A stretch of DNA of 17,857 nucleotides from Alcanivorax sp. Lineage in GTDB: Bacteria; Pseudomonadota; Gammaproteobacteria; Pseudomonadales; Alcanivoracaceae. A program made the translations under genes and the position numbers. The notes under the pieces were generated by a model. The model was given only the letters and a program-made list of their open reading frames with translations. It searched no databases and was not told the DNA's origin. Positions 1-8,340 of the stretch are shown here, piece after piece; positions within the stretch are counted from its first letter, which is position 1; each line of letters starts with the position of its first letter. Location: NCBI GenBank assembly GCA_007135015.1, contig SLJS01000266.1, positions 1-17,857 of the forward strand, in the 5' to 3' direction.

Positions 1-3000
1 CGCTCCCGCCGGTAAATCAGATCCACGCTCTGGGCCTCTCCGGACGAGCGAGTCTCCAGGCTTACCCGCGGGTTGAGCTGGTAGCGGAGCATCACTGTGG
101 AGACGGATTCGAACAGTCCCACGCTGTAGCGCAGATACAGCTGCGATGAAAGCTGCTTGCCCAGCATCAGCGAGGTCTGCTCGAATTCCCCCTCGGTGTC
201 CACATCCACTTCCACGCCAAAGGTGTCGCCCAGACGCTCGGTGATGAAATCCCCACGTTCGATACCGAAACGGGCGATGGCCTGGAGGATCAGGGAGGCA
301 TCTCCCTCGTCGGCTCCGGAAAGCGGTCGGCCGGTAAGCAGGAAGGACATGGCTTCCGTCTCCTCCATGGGTGGGGTGGAAACCACCCGGGAACGGGGGT
401 CCTGAAGCGTGCCGCTGACCTCCAGCCCCACCCGTACCTGGTGGGCGGGGATGAACCGCACCGCCAGAATGTCCAGTCCGGGATTGTCCGGCGGGCCCTC
501 GAACAGCAACCGGCCGCGTTCGATCTGGAGATTCTGTCCCCAGGCCCGGTAGCGGCCCTCCTCGAGATTGATCTCGCCAGTCAGGTGAGGGGCGCGTCCG
601 GGGCGGTCCTGGATGTGCACCGCACCGGCCAGGCGACTGTTGAGCCCGAAACCCTGGATGCTCACCTGCTCGCCCAGTGCGACGCGCACATCGGTGTCCA
701 CTTCCCAGGGGGAGGTCACCGCCTCCGGTGTATCGGTGACCAGCACGGCATCCCGGGAGAGGCGGCTGGCCTGCTGGGGGATCTCGCGCGGGCTCAGGCG
801 GGCCCGGGGTACCAGGACTTCCCCTCTGACCTCGACGCTGGTGCCCTGCATGACGATGCGCAGATCCGGGTTGAGCAGGGCACGGGCGTCGGGCCGGTGC
901 ACGGCCTCGAAATCGGTTCCGGTGATATGTAGAGACAGCGGCCAGGGAAGTTCGCCGCCGGTGTCCAGTTCTCCATTGAGCCACAGCCGGCCGTCCTCGC
1001 CGGAAGCCATGCCGCCGCTGACCAGCAGCACGCCGTCCAGGCCGGCCCGGGCGCTCATATTGATTTCCCGCAGGGCCACGCCGATTTCCGGGATGTCCGC
1101 GGCGCCGTCTTCCAGGATCATTTCCCCGCCAAAGCGTGGATCCCGGAAGGTGCCGCCCACGGTGAGTTCGCCGTGCAGCGCCCCCCGGGTCTGGCGGATG
1201 CGCGGGGCGAGCAGTTCCAGCCAGCGCAGATCCTCCAGGCTCGCCTCCAGGCGCCCGTCCAGCGGCGAGTCCAGGCCGTCGAGTTCAGCACTGAGGCGGC
1301 TCCGGGCGTGGCTGTGCTCATCCAGGACGACCCGGGCATCGGTTTCCAGGCGGTTGTCATGGAGACTGGCATGGGCCTCCAGGGTCTGCCAGGGAAGCTG
1401 ATAAGCGGGTTCGTCATCCAGCCCCCTGAGCAGTACGCGACCGTCACTGGCATCCAGTTCCAGTTCGCCTGCAAGGGAGCCGTCGCCACCACGAAGGCTC
1501 GCCCTGCCGCTGAACGTGCCCTGCAGCTCCGCGGGACGGGGAATCAGTGGGGCAAGCGGGGCCAGTGGCACGCCGCTGAGTTCCAGCCCGGCCCGGAAAT
1601 CATCCGGGTGCCAGTCGGCGTGGCCGCATAGCCGTCCGCGGCGTTCGGTTGGCGACAGACAGAACGGATCGAGCGCCGCCCGTTCCCGGCCCGCCAGCGC
1701 GGCGGCCGGCGCCTCCAGCTCCCAGTCGCCGGCAAGCGGGCCCGTTATGTTCAGCCTTGCCAGTTCGCCCCGCCATTGTTCCTGTTCCCCGAGGCCGCCG
1801 CGCAGGCCCCCGCGGAGTGACTCACTGCCGCTTTTCAGGTCCCATTCCAGTTGATGCGCCGCGAGCGTACCGTTCGCCCGCAACGACGCGGCATCGAACA
1901 GCGGGGCGCCGTCCCGGCGCAGACGGCCTGTTTCCAGCGTCAATGTCATGGCCGGCTCCGGCCGGTCGCTGGCGCTCATGTTCAGTTGTGCCCGTTCCAG
2001 CTCCAGCTCCTTCCAGCGCAGCTGCCGCACTTGTACATGGCCGGCCAGCAGGGGGTTCTCCCGGGTGCCCGACAGACGCAGTTCGCTGTCCGCCTGTCCG
2101 TGCAGCTCCGGAAGAAGGTGTCCGAGGCGGGGGGCCTTCAGGGCGATGACCATGTCCGGACGGTCGCTCCAATGGCCGCGGGCCCGAAACTCGGTTTCCG
2201 CCAGGGAAAGGAGCAGGTCGGTGTCCAGTTCCTCCAGGCCCTTCAGCCGCAAATGCCCCTCGCCGCCCAGGGGCTGTTCCCGCAGGGAACCGTCCAGGCG
2301 CGTGAGCTGCACATCCAGCTCCGGAGCATCTTCGAGGAGTTCTCCGGCAACGCGCCCGTCCAGGTTCACGGCACCCGGAAATTCCCGATGGAAGAGTGCC
2401 GGGTTCAGCTCCCGGCCGCGCACCGCCAGATCCCAGCGCACTCGCGGCGCCCAGCCCATCTCGCCAACCACGTCCAGGGAACCATGATCTCCGGCCAGCG
2501 AGGCGTCCTCCACCACCAGATCCCGGCCGGTGCCCGACGCCCGTAGCGACAGTGCCATGGGGCCGGTGTCCTCGCCGGCCCGGGGCGGCAGCTCGCGCAA
2601 CCAGGGCTGCGGGTTCAGTTCCCCCGTGGCCGACAGATCCCATCGCAGCGAGGGTTGCCAGTCCAGATTGCCCTGTAGCGTGACGGATCCGGGTTCCGCG
2701 GACAGGGTGGCGCGGTCCAGTGTCAGACGCTCGGTTCCGCCCTGGAGGCTGGCGTCCAGGGACAGCGGTGCGGCCCGCTCCAGGTGCTCGCGAACCTCCG
2801 GGGACAGGGTGATTTCAGCGTCCAGCAATGCGGGTTCCAGATTTCGGGCCTGCAGCTGCACCTGCCATTGCAGTGTTTCCTTCCAGCTCAGGCCGCCGCT
2901 GGCAGTCAGCCGCCCGTGTTCGCTGTCAACTTCCGCACGGGAGACCCGCAGCTGTCCAAGATCGCCTTCGGCCACCACCCGCAGGGCCAGGGTGGGGTGG

Positions 3001-3938
3001 TCGGCAATGCGCAGTCCGTCCGTCTGCAGTTCCATGTACCAGGCTTGTGGATGGCCCCGGGTATGGAGTTCTCCCGGGCCCAGACTGGCCGGGCGTTGTT
3101 CCGGCAGGATCAGGGTGAGGCTTTCCCAGCGGTGGTGCAGGTCCACTGAAACCGGCTCTGCCACAAGACGGACCCTGCCATGACTGTGGATGCTGCGGGG
3201 TTCGTGGAGCCTGTGTTCCAGTTCCAGGTTTTCCAGATTGCCTCGCAGGCGGGCTTCACCCCGTCCCCGGGGGTGATCTTCTCCGAGCCACCGCGCTGCC
3301 TGCTCCGGCAGTGGCAATGCCCAGTCCAGCTGGAGGTCGGCGCGCCAGGGCATGGTCAGGCCCAGTTCACCGGTCAGCGCCAGCCGGTTGTCGTCCTGTT
3401 CCAGATGCAGGTGCTGCAGCTGGAGCCGGTCATGGCCCAGACTGCCCTGTAGCGCAACGCGATCCAGTGCCAGAGCTTCGGCGCCCGCCCGGTAAAGGCG
3501 GATGTCGCGGACCCGGGCTGCCGCTACGCTGACTCGCACCGGAGCATGAATATCGGGAAGCGCGGGCAGGGTGGGGAGTTCATCCGTGGCCGGAGCGGGC
3601 TCTTCGGCTTCCGGCAGATGAACCGCCAGGCCCTGTGCGTCCAGGTGCCGAAGGCCCAGAGTGCCCTGGAACAGGGCGGGCAGATTGAGCGCAACTTCCA
3701 GGCTTTCCAGTTCCACCCGGGTGTCGCCGTTACGATAACGCAGCTCGGCCAGTTTCACGCCTCGCAGCAGGGTGCCCTGGCGCAGTTCGCCGGTGAGCTC
3801 GCCGGGCACCAGCCCCATGCCGCGCTCGATCAGCTGCCGGCTGCCGGTTTCGGTCGCCAGCGCGAGCACGAGCAGGAGCACGCCCAGCACCAGAGCGCCG
3901 GCAAGAAAGGCGGGTATGTACCACAGTGCCTGACGCAT
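1..3938 (-). CDS. tamB: TamB, translocation and assembly module inner-membrane/periplasmic subunit (3' end cut by window edge)
   Basis: TamB is a large AsmA-like protein anchored in the inner membrane and spanning the periplasm. It works with TamA in outer-membrane protein assembly and, by more recent work on the family, in phospholipid transport between the membranes. The frame stays open for 1312 codons; I checked it at several points (near 3000, 2480, 1830, 980 and 30). It opens with MRQALWYIPAFLAG and a single hydrophobic anchor at about residues 5-28, followed by a long run of short beta-strand-like repeats rich in L, G, E and D. The last visible residues read GLFESVSTVMLRYQLNPR and then SLETRSSGEAQSVDLIYRRE, which is how TamB C-terminal domains (DUF490) end, so only a few residues should be missing. 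The length fits the family (E. coli about 1260). The ATG shares one base with the tamA stop (TGATG), which implies translational coupling. Identification is firm. Confidence 0.93.
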   Translation of the reverse strand, partial: MRQALWYIPAFLAGALVLGVLLLVLALATETGSRQLIERGMGLVPGELTGELRQGTLLRGVKLAELRYRNGDTRVELESLEVALNLPALFQGTLGLRHLDAQGLAVHLPEAEEPAPATDELPTLPALPDIHAPVRVSVAAARVRDIRLYRAGAEALALDRVALQGSLGHDRLQLQHLHLEQDDNRLALTGELGLTMPWRADLQLDWALPLPEQAARWLGEDHPRGRGEARLRGNLENLELEHRLHEPRSIHSHGRVRLVAEPVSVDLHHRWESLTLILPEQRPASLGPGELHTRGHPQAWYMELQTDGLRIADHPTLALRVVAEGDLGQLRVSRAEVDSEHGRLTASGGLSWKETLQWQVQLQARNLEPALLDAEITLSPEVREHLERAAPLSLDASLQGGTERLTLDRATLSAEPGSVTLQGNLDWQPSLRWDLSATGELNPQPWLRELPPRAGEDTGPMALSLRASGTGRDLVVEDASLAGDHGSLDVVGEMGWAPRVRWDLAVRGRELNPALFHREFPGAVNLDGRVAGELLEDAPELDVQLTRLDGSLREQPLGGEGHLRLKGLEELDTDLLLSLAETEFRARGHWSDRPDMVIALKAPRLGHLLPELHGQADSELRLSGTRENPLLAGHVQVRQLRWKELELERAQLNMSASDRPEPAMTLTLETGRLRRDGAPLFDAASLRANGTLAAHQLEWDLKSGSESLRGGLRGGLGEQEQWRGELARLNITGPLAGDWELEAPAAALAGRERAALDPFCLSPTERRGRLCGHADWHPDDFRAGLELSGVPLAPLAPLIPRPAELQGTFSGRASLRGGDGSLAGELELDASDGRVLLRGLDDEPAYQLPWQTLEAHASLHDNRLETDARVVLDEHSHARSRLSAELDGLDSPLDGRLEASLEDLRWLELLAPRIRQTRGALHGELTVGGTFRDPRFGGEMILEDGAADIPEIGVALREINMSARAGLDGVLLVSGGMASGEDGRLWLNGELDTGGELPWPLSLHITGTDFEAVHRPDARALLNPDLRIVMQGTSVEVRGEVLVPRARLSPREIPQQASRLSRDAVLVTDTPEAVTSPWEVDTDVRVALGEQVSIQGFGLNSRLAGAVHIQDRPGRAPHLTGEINLEEGRYRAWGQNLQIERGRLLFEGPPDNPGLDILAVRFIPAHQVRVGLEVSGTLQDPRSRVVSTPPMEETEAMSFLLTGRPLSGADEGDASLILQAIARFGIERGDFITERLGDTFGVEVDVDTEGEFEQTSLMLGKQLSSQLYLRYSVGLFESVSTVMLRYQLNPRVSLETRSSGEAQSVDLIYRRE

Positions 3939-5689
3939 CACAGATCCATTCCCATGCTGACATGAATCCGGAAGTCGTCGCGACGATCATCCGGGCGGGC
4001 CACATCCAGGCGGATCGGGCCGATGGGCGAGCGCCAGCGCACCCCGACGCCCACGCCCCAGGCGGGCTCGTATTCATCGTAGTCGTCGAAGGCGTTACCG
4101 CCGTCCACGAAGGCGGCCAGACTCCACTGCCGCAGGATCGGGTAATCGTACTCGAGGCTGCCAACCAGCAGGTGGCGTCCGCCGATCACGTTGCCGTCCT
4201 CATCCTCCGGGCCCAGTCGCTGATAACCATAGCCACGCACGCTATGATCGCCGCCGGCGAAGAAACGTACCGAGCTGGGAAGTTCCACGACTTCCTTCGC
4301 GGAGGTGGTGCCGAAATCCACCCGGGTGAGCACCCGGCCGGCCAGCAATGGCAGGATAACCTTTCCCTGGCCCCGAAACTGTCCGAAACGCACCGATGAG
4401 GCGAACTCGTCATGTGCGCCCCGGACCTTGCCACTGAGACGCCAGCCGCGCCTGGGGTAGACCGGGTCGTCGGAGCGTGAGCGGTTGAGTTCGACCCCCG
4501 GCATTACCAGATCGGTACGATCACGCTGTTCCGAGACGGTGAAGAATTCACGCTCGAATTCCAGTGACCGGGTCAGGATCCAGCCCGAATCCAGTTCCCG
4601 CATATGGGCCGCGCCCAGGCGGTAGCGCTTGCTCAGACTGGTGTCGGTTTCTTCGCGGCGGAAATCCGCGGAAAGGTTCACCCGTTCCCGTGCCGGGTCG
4701 GCCAGCGGGATCTCGTAATTGAACCCGATACCGGAGCGTACCGGAGAGGCTTCCATTTCCGCCCGGTAACGATGTCCGTGGCGGTTGAGCCGGCGGTTCT
4801 CGTAACCGAGCCGCAGGCGCGGGCCGATGTCGGTGGCAAAGCCCACGCCTGCAAGAAAGGAGTGTTTCAGACGCGGCGTGGCCGTCACCCTGATGGGCAC
4901 GCGCAATTCCTCCGCCTCCTCGTGCCGGGCCTGAATGCGGACGTCACTGAAGTAGTTGCTGCCGCTCAGTGCCTGACGCAGGCCCAGCACCCTTCGGTGG
5001 TCGTATTTCTCACCGGTTTCAAAGCGTACGAAACGCTGGATCAGTTCTTCGCTGAGCACATCCTGTTCGAACGATACCGGGCCGAAGCGATACCGCGGGC
5101 CGCTTTCCAGGTGCAGATGCACATCGGCGGTGCCGGCCAGCACATCGATCTCCAGCCTGTGTTCAGTCAACCTGCTGTCAAAATAACCGCGCTCGTCAGC
5201 CTGCCGGACCAGCCTCCGGCGCAGCTGTTCGTAACGGTCATGACGGAGGGGCTCTCCGGTCTGCAGCGGAGGATCTTCCACAAGTTCGCGAAAAACGGGA
5301 TCCGTTGCCGCTTCTCCGGAAATACGAACATGGATGTCGCGAAAGCGAACCGGCTCGCCGGGTTCCATATCGACGACAAGGGTCCAGCAATCGTTGTCCC
5401 ATTCCATGGACAGCTCCAGCCGGGGCTGATAGTGCCCCATTGCCTGAAGCGCCCTTCTGGTATCCTGGCGCGCCTTGCGCATTACGGTCGCTTCGCGCCA
5501 GGCGGGGATCTCGCAGGACTCGAAATCAATGTTCAGGTGGGCGAGCACATTGTCCCGCAGCTCGCTGCTGCCTCCTTCCACGCGCACTCCGGGCGAGTCC
5601 GCCCGAGCCAGGGAGGCAACAAGAAGGCAGGAGACCAGCAGGGCCGGTTTCCGCGGAAGGGACCGCTTTTTGGCAAGAGAGAGCAGCAT
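3938..5689 (-). CDS. tamA: TamA, outer-membrane Omp85-family assembly protein
   Basis: TamA is a BamA-like outer-membrane protein with three periplasmic POTRA domains and a 16-stranded barrel, and is the partner of TamB. The 583-residue product (E. coli about 577) starts with a basic and hydrophobic export signal ending ARA, with likely cleavage after residue 30. POTRA-like segments lie at about 35-111, 116-195 and 200-270, and the rest is barrel. The Omp85 loop-6 motif VRGYGYQ is at 484-490. The C-terminus ends in alternating strand residues (FRIHVSMGMDL), although the last residue is Leu rather than the common Phe. The start is supported by AGGAG about 4 bases before the ATG. Upstream, a minus-strand TATAAA (5786-5791) and TACAAT (5740-5745) could be -10 boxes, but neither has a good -35. 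A 6-bp CCGCGG hairpin (5710-5729) lies in the leader. tamB follows with a one-base overlap. Confidence 0.95.
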   Translation of the reverse strand: MLLSLAKKRSLPRKPALLVSCLLVASLARADSPGVRVEGGSSELRDNVLAHLNIDFESCEIPAWREATVMRKARQDTRRALQAMGHYQPRLELSMEWDNDCWTLVVDMEPGEPVRFRDIHVRISGEAATDPVFRELVEDPPLQTGEPLRHDRYEQLRRRLVRQADERGYFDSRLTEHRLEIDVLAGTADVHLHLESGPRYRFGPVSFEQDVLSEELIQRFVRFETGEKYDHRRVLGLRQALSGSNYFSDVRIQARHEEAEELRVPIRVTATPRLKHSFLAGVGFATDIGPRLRLGYENRRLNRHGHRYRAEMEASPVRSGIGFNYEIPLADPARERVNLSADFRREETDTSLSKRYRLGAAHMRELDSGWILTRSLEFEREFFTVSEQRDRTDLVMPGVELNRSRSDDPVYPRRGWRLSGKVRGAHDEFASSVRFGQFRGQGKVILPLLAGRVLTRVDFGTTSAKEVVELPSSVRFFAGGDHSVRGYGYQRLGPEDEDGNVIGGRHLLVGSLEYDYPILRQWSLAAFVDGGNAFDDYDEYEPAWGVGVGVRWRSPIGPIRLDVARPDDRRDDFRIHVSMGMDL

Positions 5690-5898
5690 CCGGCTCCTGT
5701 CGGCCAGGGCCGCGGCAGCCTCGCCGCGGTGAAAGTGTCATTGTATCGGAGCCTGCATGGCGCAATCAGTTCAATCCCGGGTTTCTTTATACCTTCCTGT
5801 CTGCATGGCTGTAGTCATGACGACCGCGCGACCGTTGTCGGCGGGCAACGATGAATTCCTTCCGGTGCATGGGGCGTGAAGGGTGTCAGGCAGTCCGT

Positions 5899-6516
5899 TC
5901 AGGGTCGGCGGGCGGCGCCATAAAGCAGTTCACCGGCAAAGGCGGGGAGTTTCGGGTGACGCCAGCGGCGCACGCCTTCCAGGTCGAATCCGGCGGCCGC
6001 CAGGGTCTCTCCGGTGTGGCGGTTGAGCCGGCAGCCGCAGGCCAGGTGCTTCCAGGCCGGGTCCAGCACGTCCTGCACCCCCCGGGTAAAGCGCCGTTTG
6101 CTGGCCACATGTTCCATGACCAGCAGGGTGCCGCCGGGTTTGAGCACCCTGAACAGTTCCGCGGCGGCGCGCCCGGGCTGCGCAATGGTACAGAAGACCA
6201 GACAGGCCACGGCAGTGTCGAAATGCTCGTCGGGCCAGGGAAGCGTCTCGGCTTCCGCGGTGACAAGATGAAAGCGCTCAGTGTCCGGACGTGCCCGGGC
6301 GGTTTCCAGAGCATGCTCGAGCATGGCCGCGCTGGGCTCGAATCCGTGTACCTCGGTGGCGGTGTCGGGGTAGTAGGCCAGGTTCGCCCCGGTGCCTATG
6401 CCCGGCTCCAGTACCCGGCCCCGGGCACGCTGCATCAGTGCATGCCGGTCTTCGTCAAGCGGCCGGGTTGCCCAGTCGAGAACATGGGGAAATACATGAT
6501 CGGCATACCAGGACAT
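5899..6516 (-). CDS. Class I SAM-dependent methyltransferase, METTL7/TMT1-like
   Basis: This is a predicted cytoplasmic small-molecule methyltransferase of 205 residues with a single Rossmann domain. Motif I is VLEPGIGTGANL (35-46). The acidic post-I strand reads VHGFEPS (57-62). The later strand and loop read LFRVLKPGGTLLVMEHV (121-137), typical of Methyltransf_11/25 proteins. The C-terminal WKHLACGCRLNR segment (155-165) followed by a conserved helix resembles the METTL7 (thiol methyltransferase) branch, but the substrate cannot be read from the sequence. I chose the start MSWYADHVFP over an upstream in-frame ATG at 6552. Family members begin with a similar short Y-x-x-HV-P segment, and the longer form would run through a near-perfect hairpin at 6541-6573. 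It lies 66 bases after the exported repeat gene and 209 bases before tamA. No functional link to the Tam proteins is evident. Confidence 0.8.
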   Translation of the reverse strand: MSWYADHVFPHVLDWATRPLDEDRHALMQRARGRVLEPGIGTGANLAYYPDTATEVHGFEPSAAMLEHALETARARPDTERFHLVTAEAETLPWPDEHFDTAVACLVFCTIAQPGRAAAELFRVLKPGGTLLVMEHVASKRRFTRGVQDVLDPAWKHLACGCRLNRHTGETLAAAGFDLEGVRRWRHPKLPAFAGELLYGAARRP

Positions 6517-6540
6517 TGAAACGGATACCTGTTGATCTGG

Positions 6541-6573
6541 GCAGGGCGGCAAGCGCGTGGCTTCCCGCCCTGC
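6541..6573 (-). terminator. Strong GC hairpin after the exported repeat-protein gene; possible terminator
   Basis: GCAGGGCGG (6541-6549) pairs perfectly with CCGCCCTGC (6565-6573). Inside, AAGC (6551-6554) pairs with GCTT (6560-6563) around a five-base loop, with one C-C mismatch between the two stems. It begins ten bases past the stop of the upstream minus-strand gene. No T-run follows in the direction of transcription, so it may act as an atypical terminator, a 3'-end stabiliser, or a pausing structure before the methyltransferase gene. Confidence 0.45.
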
Positions 6574-6582
6574 ATTGCCTGC

Positions 6583-7812
6583 CTACCAGTCGCGCTCGGG
6601 GAGCTTGTAGTCTTCCGGATTCTGCAGCATATCCATATTCAGCACCGGCGTGAGCACGTTGGTCAGATTGCGGTCGGTGGTCTCGGTGAAATTGCGCCGG
6701 TCACGCTCGAAGCGCCGGAAGCTGTCGTATTCCTCATTGAACAGCCGGACTTCCTGGAGCCGCTTGAAGGCGTACATGGTATCCAGCGCGTCCATGGAAA
6801 AGATGGGCCGAAAGCGTGTGGTGCTTTCCAGCAGCCGCAGCGCCTGGTCCAGCTCCCGTCGCCGGCTCATGTAGAGCAGGGCATTGGCATATTCGTACTT
6901 GAGAACGGGCACGTCTGGTGCTCCGGAAAAGGCCTTCTCAAAGGCCTCGTTGACCGTGGTGATGCGCGTGCCGTAGGTCAGGCGGCCGGTGCCGCGGCCG
7001 ACACGGCGCATGATGCCCGCATCCACGCCGGCGAGAAAGGCGTTGGCCAGGGGGTGGTCAGGCATGATGTCGACGATTTCTTCGGCGGCGTCCTTGACCA
7101 GGGCGATATAGCCACGGTGAATCGCGATGGCGATGGGCGCTTCCTCGGCAATCCGGGCAATGGCGTAGGCATGACCCAGCAATACCAGTGCGGCGGTAGA
7201 TCGGGCACGGGGGTCCGGATCGTCCTTCATTTCATGGATCAGTTCGAAATACTCGGTGACCTGGTTGGCGACGTCCTGGAGAAGCTGGTACTTGTCACTC
7301 TGTCTTTCCGCCAGATAGATCGCGTGCATGATCTGGCTGAGGTAGGCGGGCATCATGCCCAGCGGGCCGAGGTCCTTGCCCTGGTCCCGGGCCTGGCGGA
7401 AGTCGCCGCGCACGAACAGGCGCCAGATTTCGAGCACCGCCCGGCTGTATGCCTCGTATTCGCCTTCCTCGAACGCGTCCACACCCTCCATTGCTTCGGG
7501 ATAGGCCGTCACCATGTATTCGACATAGTCCGCGTCGGGGTAGGGCGCCTGGATGCCCCGCATGATCTCGGGCCAGAGCTCTTCCATTTCCTCAACGGTG
7601 TAGTCGAAGGCGCTCTGGTTGAACGGAACCTCCGCCCAATCCAGCTCCAGGACACGTTCGTCCACGGGCAGGGGCTCCAGCTGGTGTTCGTCTTCCCAGA
7701 AATCCCGGCCGTCATCGTCAAGCAGTGCCTGTACGCCGGCTGGCGCGACCAGCAGCGTCAGCAGCAGGATTCCGGAGCGGCGGAAAAACAGGTATGGGCT
7801 CATTGCTGTCAT
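6583..7812 (-). CDS. Exported helical-repeat (TPR-like) protein of unknown function
   Basis: The 409-residue product begins with a typical Sec signal: basic RR at 11-12, hydrophobic ILLLTLLVAPAGV, and likely cleavage after VQA (residue 29). There is no lipobox. The mature part is acidic at first and then almost wholly alpha-helical, with TPR-like pairs such as a region of repeated A-x-A-x helices around 190-260 and KYEYANALLYMSRRRELDQA in the C-terminal third. It has no transmembrane segment and no recognisable catalytic motif. The late region (FEKAF...P-x-LKYEYANAL) recalls the periplasmic TatT-type proteins associated with TRAP transporters, but no TRAP permease is nearby, so this is only a resemblance. 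A second ATG nine bases downstream (7803) is an alternative start; AAGAGAG before 7812 could serve either. It sits between the PA4642-like and methyltransferase genes on the same strand. Confidence 0.75.
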   Translation of the reverse strand: MTAMSPYLFFRRSGILLLTLLVAPAGVQALLDDDGRDFWEDEHQLEPLPVDERVLELDWAEVPFNQSAFDYTVEEMEELWPEIMRGIQAPYPDADYVEYMVTAYPEAMEGVDAFEEGEYEAYSRAVLEIWRLFVRGDFRQARDQGKDLGPLGMMPAYLSQIMHAIYLAERQSDKYQLLQDVANQVTEYFELIHEMKDDPDPRARSTAALVLLGHAYAIARIAEEAPIAIAIHRGYIALVKDAAEEIVDIMPDHPLANAFLAGVDAGIMRRVGRGTGRLTYGTRITTVNEAFEKAFSGAPDVPVLKYEYANALLYMSRRRELDQALRLLESTTRFRPIFSMDALDTMYAFKRLQEVRLFNEEYDSFRRFERDRRNFTETTDRNLTNVLTPVLNMDMLQNPEDYKLPERDW

Positions 7813-7890
7813 GGCTCTCTTTTGTTGTGAGTATCGATTCGCTCAACAATGCCACGGACAGCGGGGTTTGAACAGTCCGGCTGGCTTTGC

Positions 7891-8178
7891 TCAGCAGCGT
7901 TTCAGCGCCTCCAGATAGGGGGCCGCCATGCGGTAGCGGCTCAGGAGGTCCGCCAGGGTGCGTCCCCGGGGGTCCCGGGCCTCGAGATTGCGGCCCTCTT
8001 CCCTGAAGAAGGCGAGGAAGCGCTCGAACTCCTCCACACGAAGACTCCGGTAGGCCCGCATCAGGACATGAAAGTCCGGATCCGCCCCCTCTTCAGGCTG
8101 GCTGTTGAGGAACGAGCGTACATGCTCATCGGTCAGGGGCTCGGGGAAGGCTTCCTGTTGTTCCTTGCTCAGGGACAT
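7891..8178 (-). CDS. PA4642-family small conserved protein
   Basis: This is a 95-residue soluble acidic protein with no signal peptide or membrane segment. Its layout matches the small gammaproteobacterial family I know as PA4642 of Pseudomonas: a variable N-terminus, then LTDEHVRSFLN, then a helix pair (DFHVLMRAYRSLRVEEFERF), then LAFFREEGRNLEARDPRGRT and a closing helix (LLSRYRMAAPYLEAL). The NLEARDPRGRTLADLL part resembles a single ankyrin-like repeat. The family has no assigned function. The start is well supported by GGAG five bases upstream of the ATG and by a perfect TATAAT further up. It lies 78 bases ahead of the exported repeat protein on the same strand and may be co-transcribed with it. 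Confidence 0.8.
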   Translation of the reverse strand: MSLSKEQQEAFPEPLTDEHVRSFLNSQPEEGADPDFHVLMRAYRSLRVEEFERFLAFFREEGRNLEARDPRGRTLADLLSRYRMAAPYLEALKRC

Positions 8179-8209
8179 GGGTTCTCCGGAACTGATGGGT
8201 CAGGGCGGC

Positions 8210-8238
8210 ATTATAGGCAGGCTCATCCGGGCTTGCAT
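8210..8238 (-). promoter_or_regulatory. Candidate sigma70 promoter for the PA4642-like gene
   Basis: On the minus strand a perfect -10 TATAAT (plus coordinates 8210-8215) lies 17 bases from a weak -35 ATGCAA (8233-8238, 3 of 6 consensus bases). Transcription would begin near 8203, giving a leader of about 25 bases that contains the GGAG ribosome binding site. The -10 stands out in a GC-rich gap. The weak -35 keeps confidence moderate. Confidence 0.5.
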
Positions 8239-8290
8239 CCTCGTATCTCCGCAGAGGGGTGTCGCCGCGTCCCGGTGCGCGAAGAATCCG

Positions 8291-8315
8291 GCACCCTGCC
8301 GGAATTCCGGGGTGC
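8291..8315 (-). terminator. Weak hairpin after the UbiB-like gene; possible terminator
   Basis: GCACCC (8291-8296) pairs with GGGTGC (8310-8315), enclosing CGG-AATT-CCG (8300-8309) with a three-base bulge. It lies 25 bases past the stop of the minus-strand UbiB-like gene and is followed in that direction only by a short T-containing stretch (GATTCTTC). It is plausible as a transcript end, because the next gene downstream has its own promoter. Confidence 0.25.
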
Positions 8316-8340
8316 GGCCACGGCGGAATTCTCCGGCTGT

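Noticed and set aside
157..3965. Many open frames on both strands within the first 4 kb
   Set aside because: All overlap the single uninterrupted minus-strand tamB frame, which runs off the window edge and has the correct N- and C-terminal features.
5627..5689. Lipobox-like LVSC in the TamA signal peptide
   Set aside because: The Cys is followed by more hydrophobic signal sequence and an ARA cleavage site, and TamA is a barrel protein, so standard signal peptidase I cleavage is far more likely.
4604..5854. Plus-strand open frame of 416 codons opposite tamA
   Set aside because: tamA on the other strand has a signal peptide, POTRA domains and the VRGY motif, so this frame is a shadow.
6532..7830. 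Plus-strand open frame of 432 codons opposite the exported repeat protein
   Set aside because: The minus-strand frame has a proper signal peptide and coherent helical repeats; the plus frame has none and no ribosome binding site.
7822..7849. TTGTTG/CAACAA inverted repeat upstream of the exported repeat protein, considered as an operator
   Set aside because: Pairing requires a two-base bulge and a ten-base loop, the stem is AT-rich and weak, and no promoter could be placed around it.
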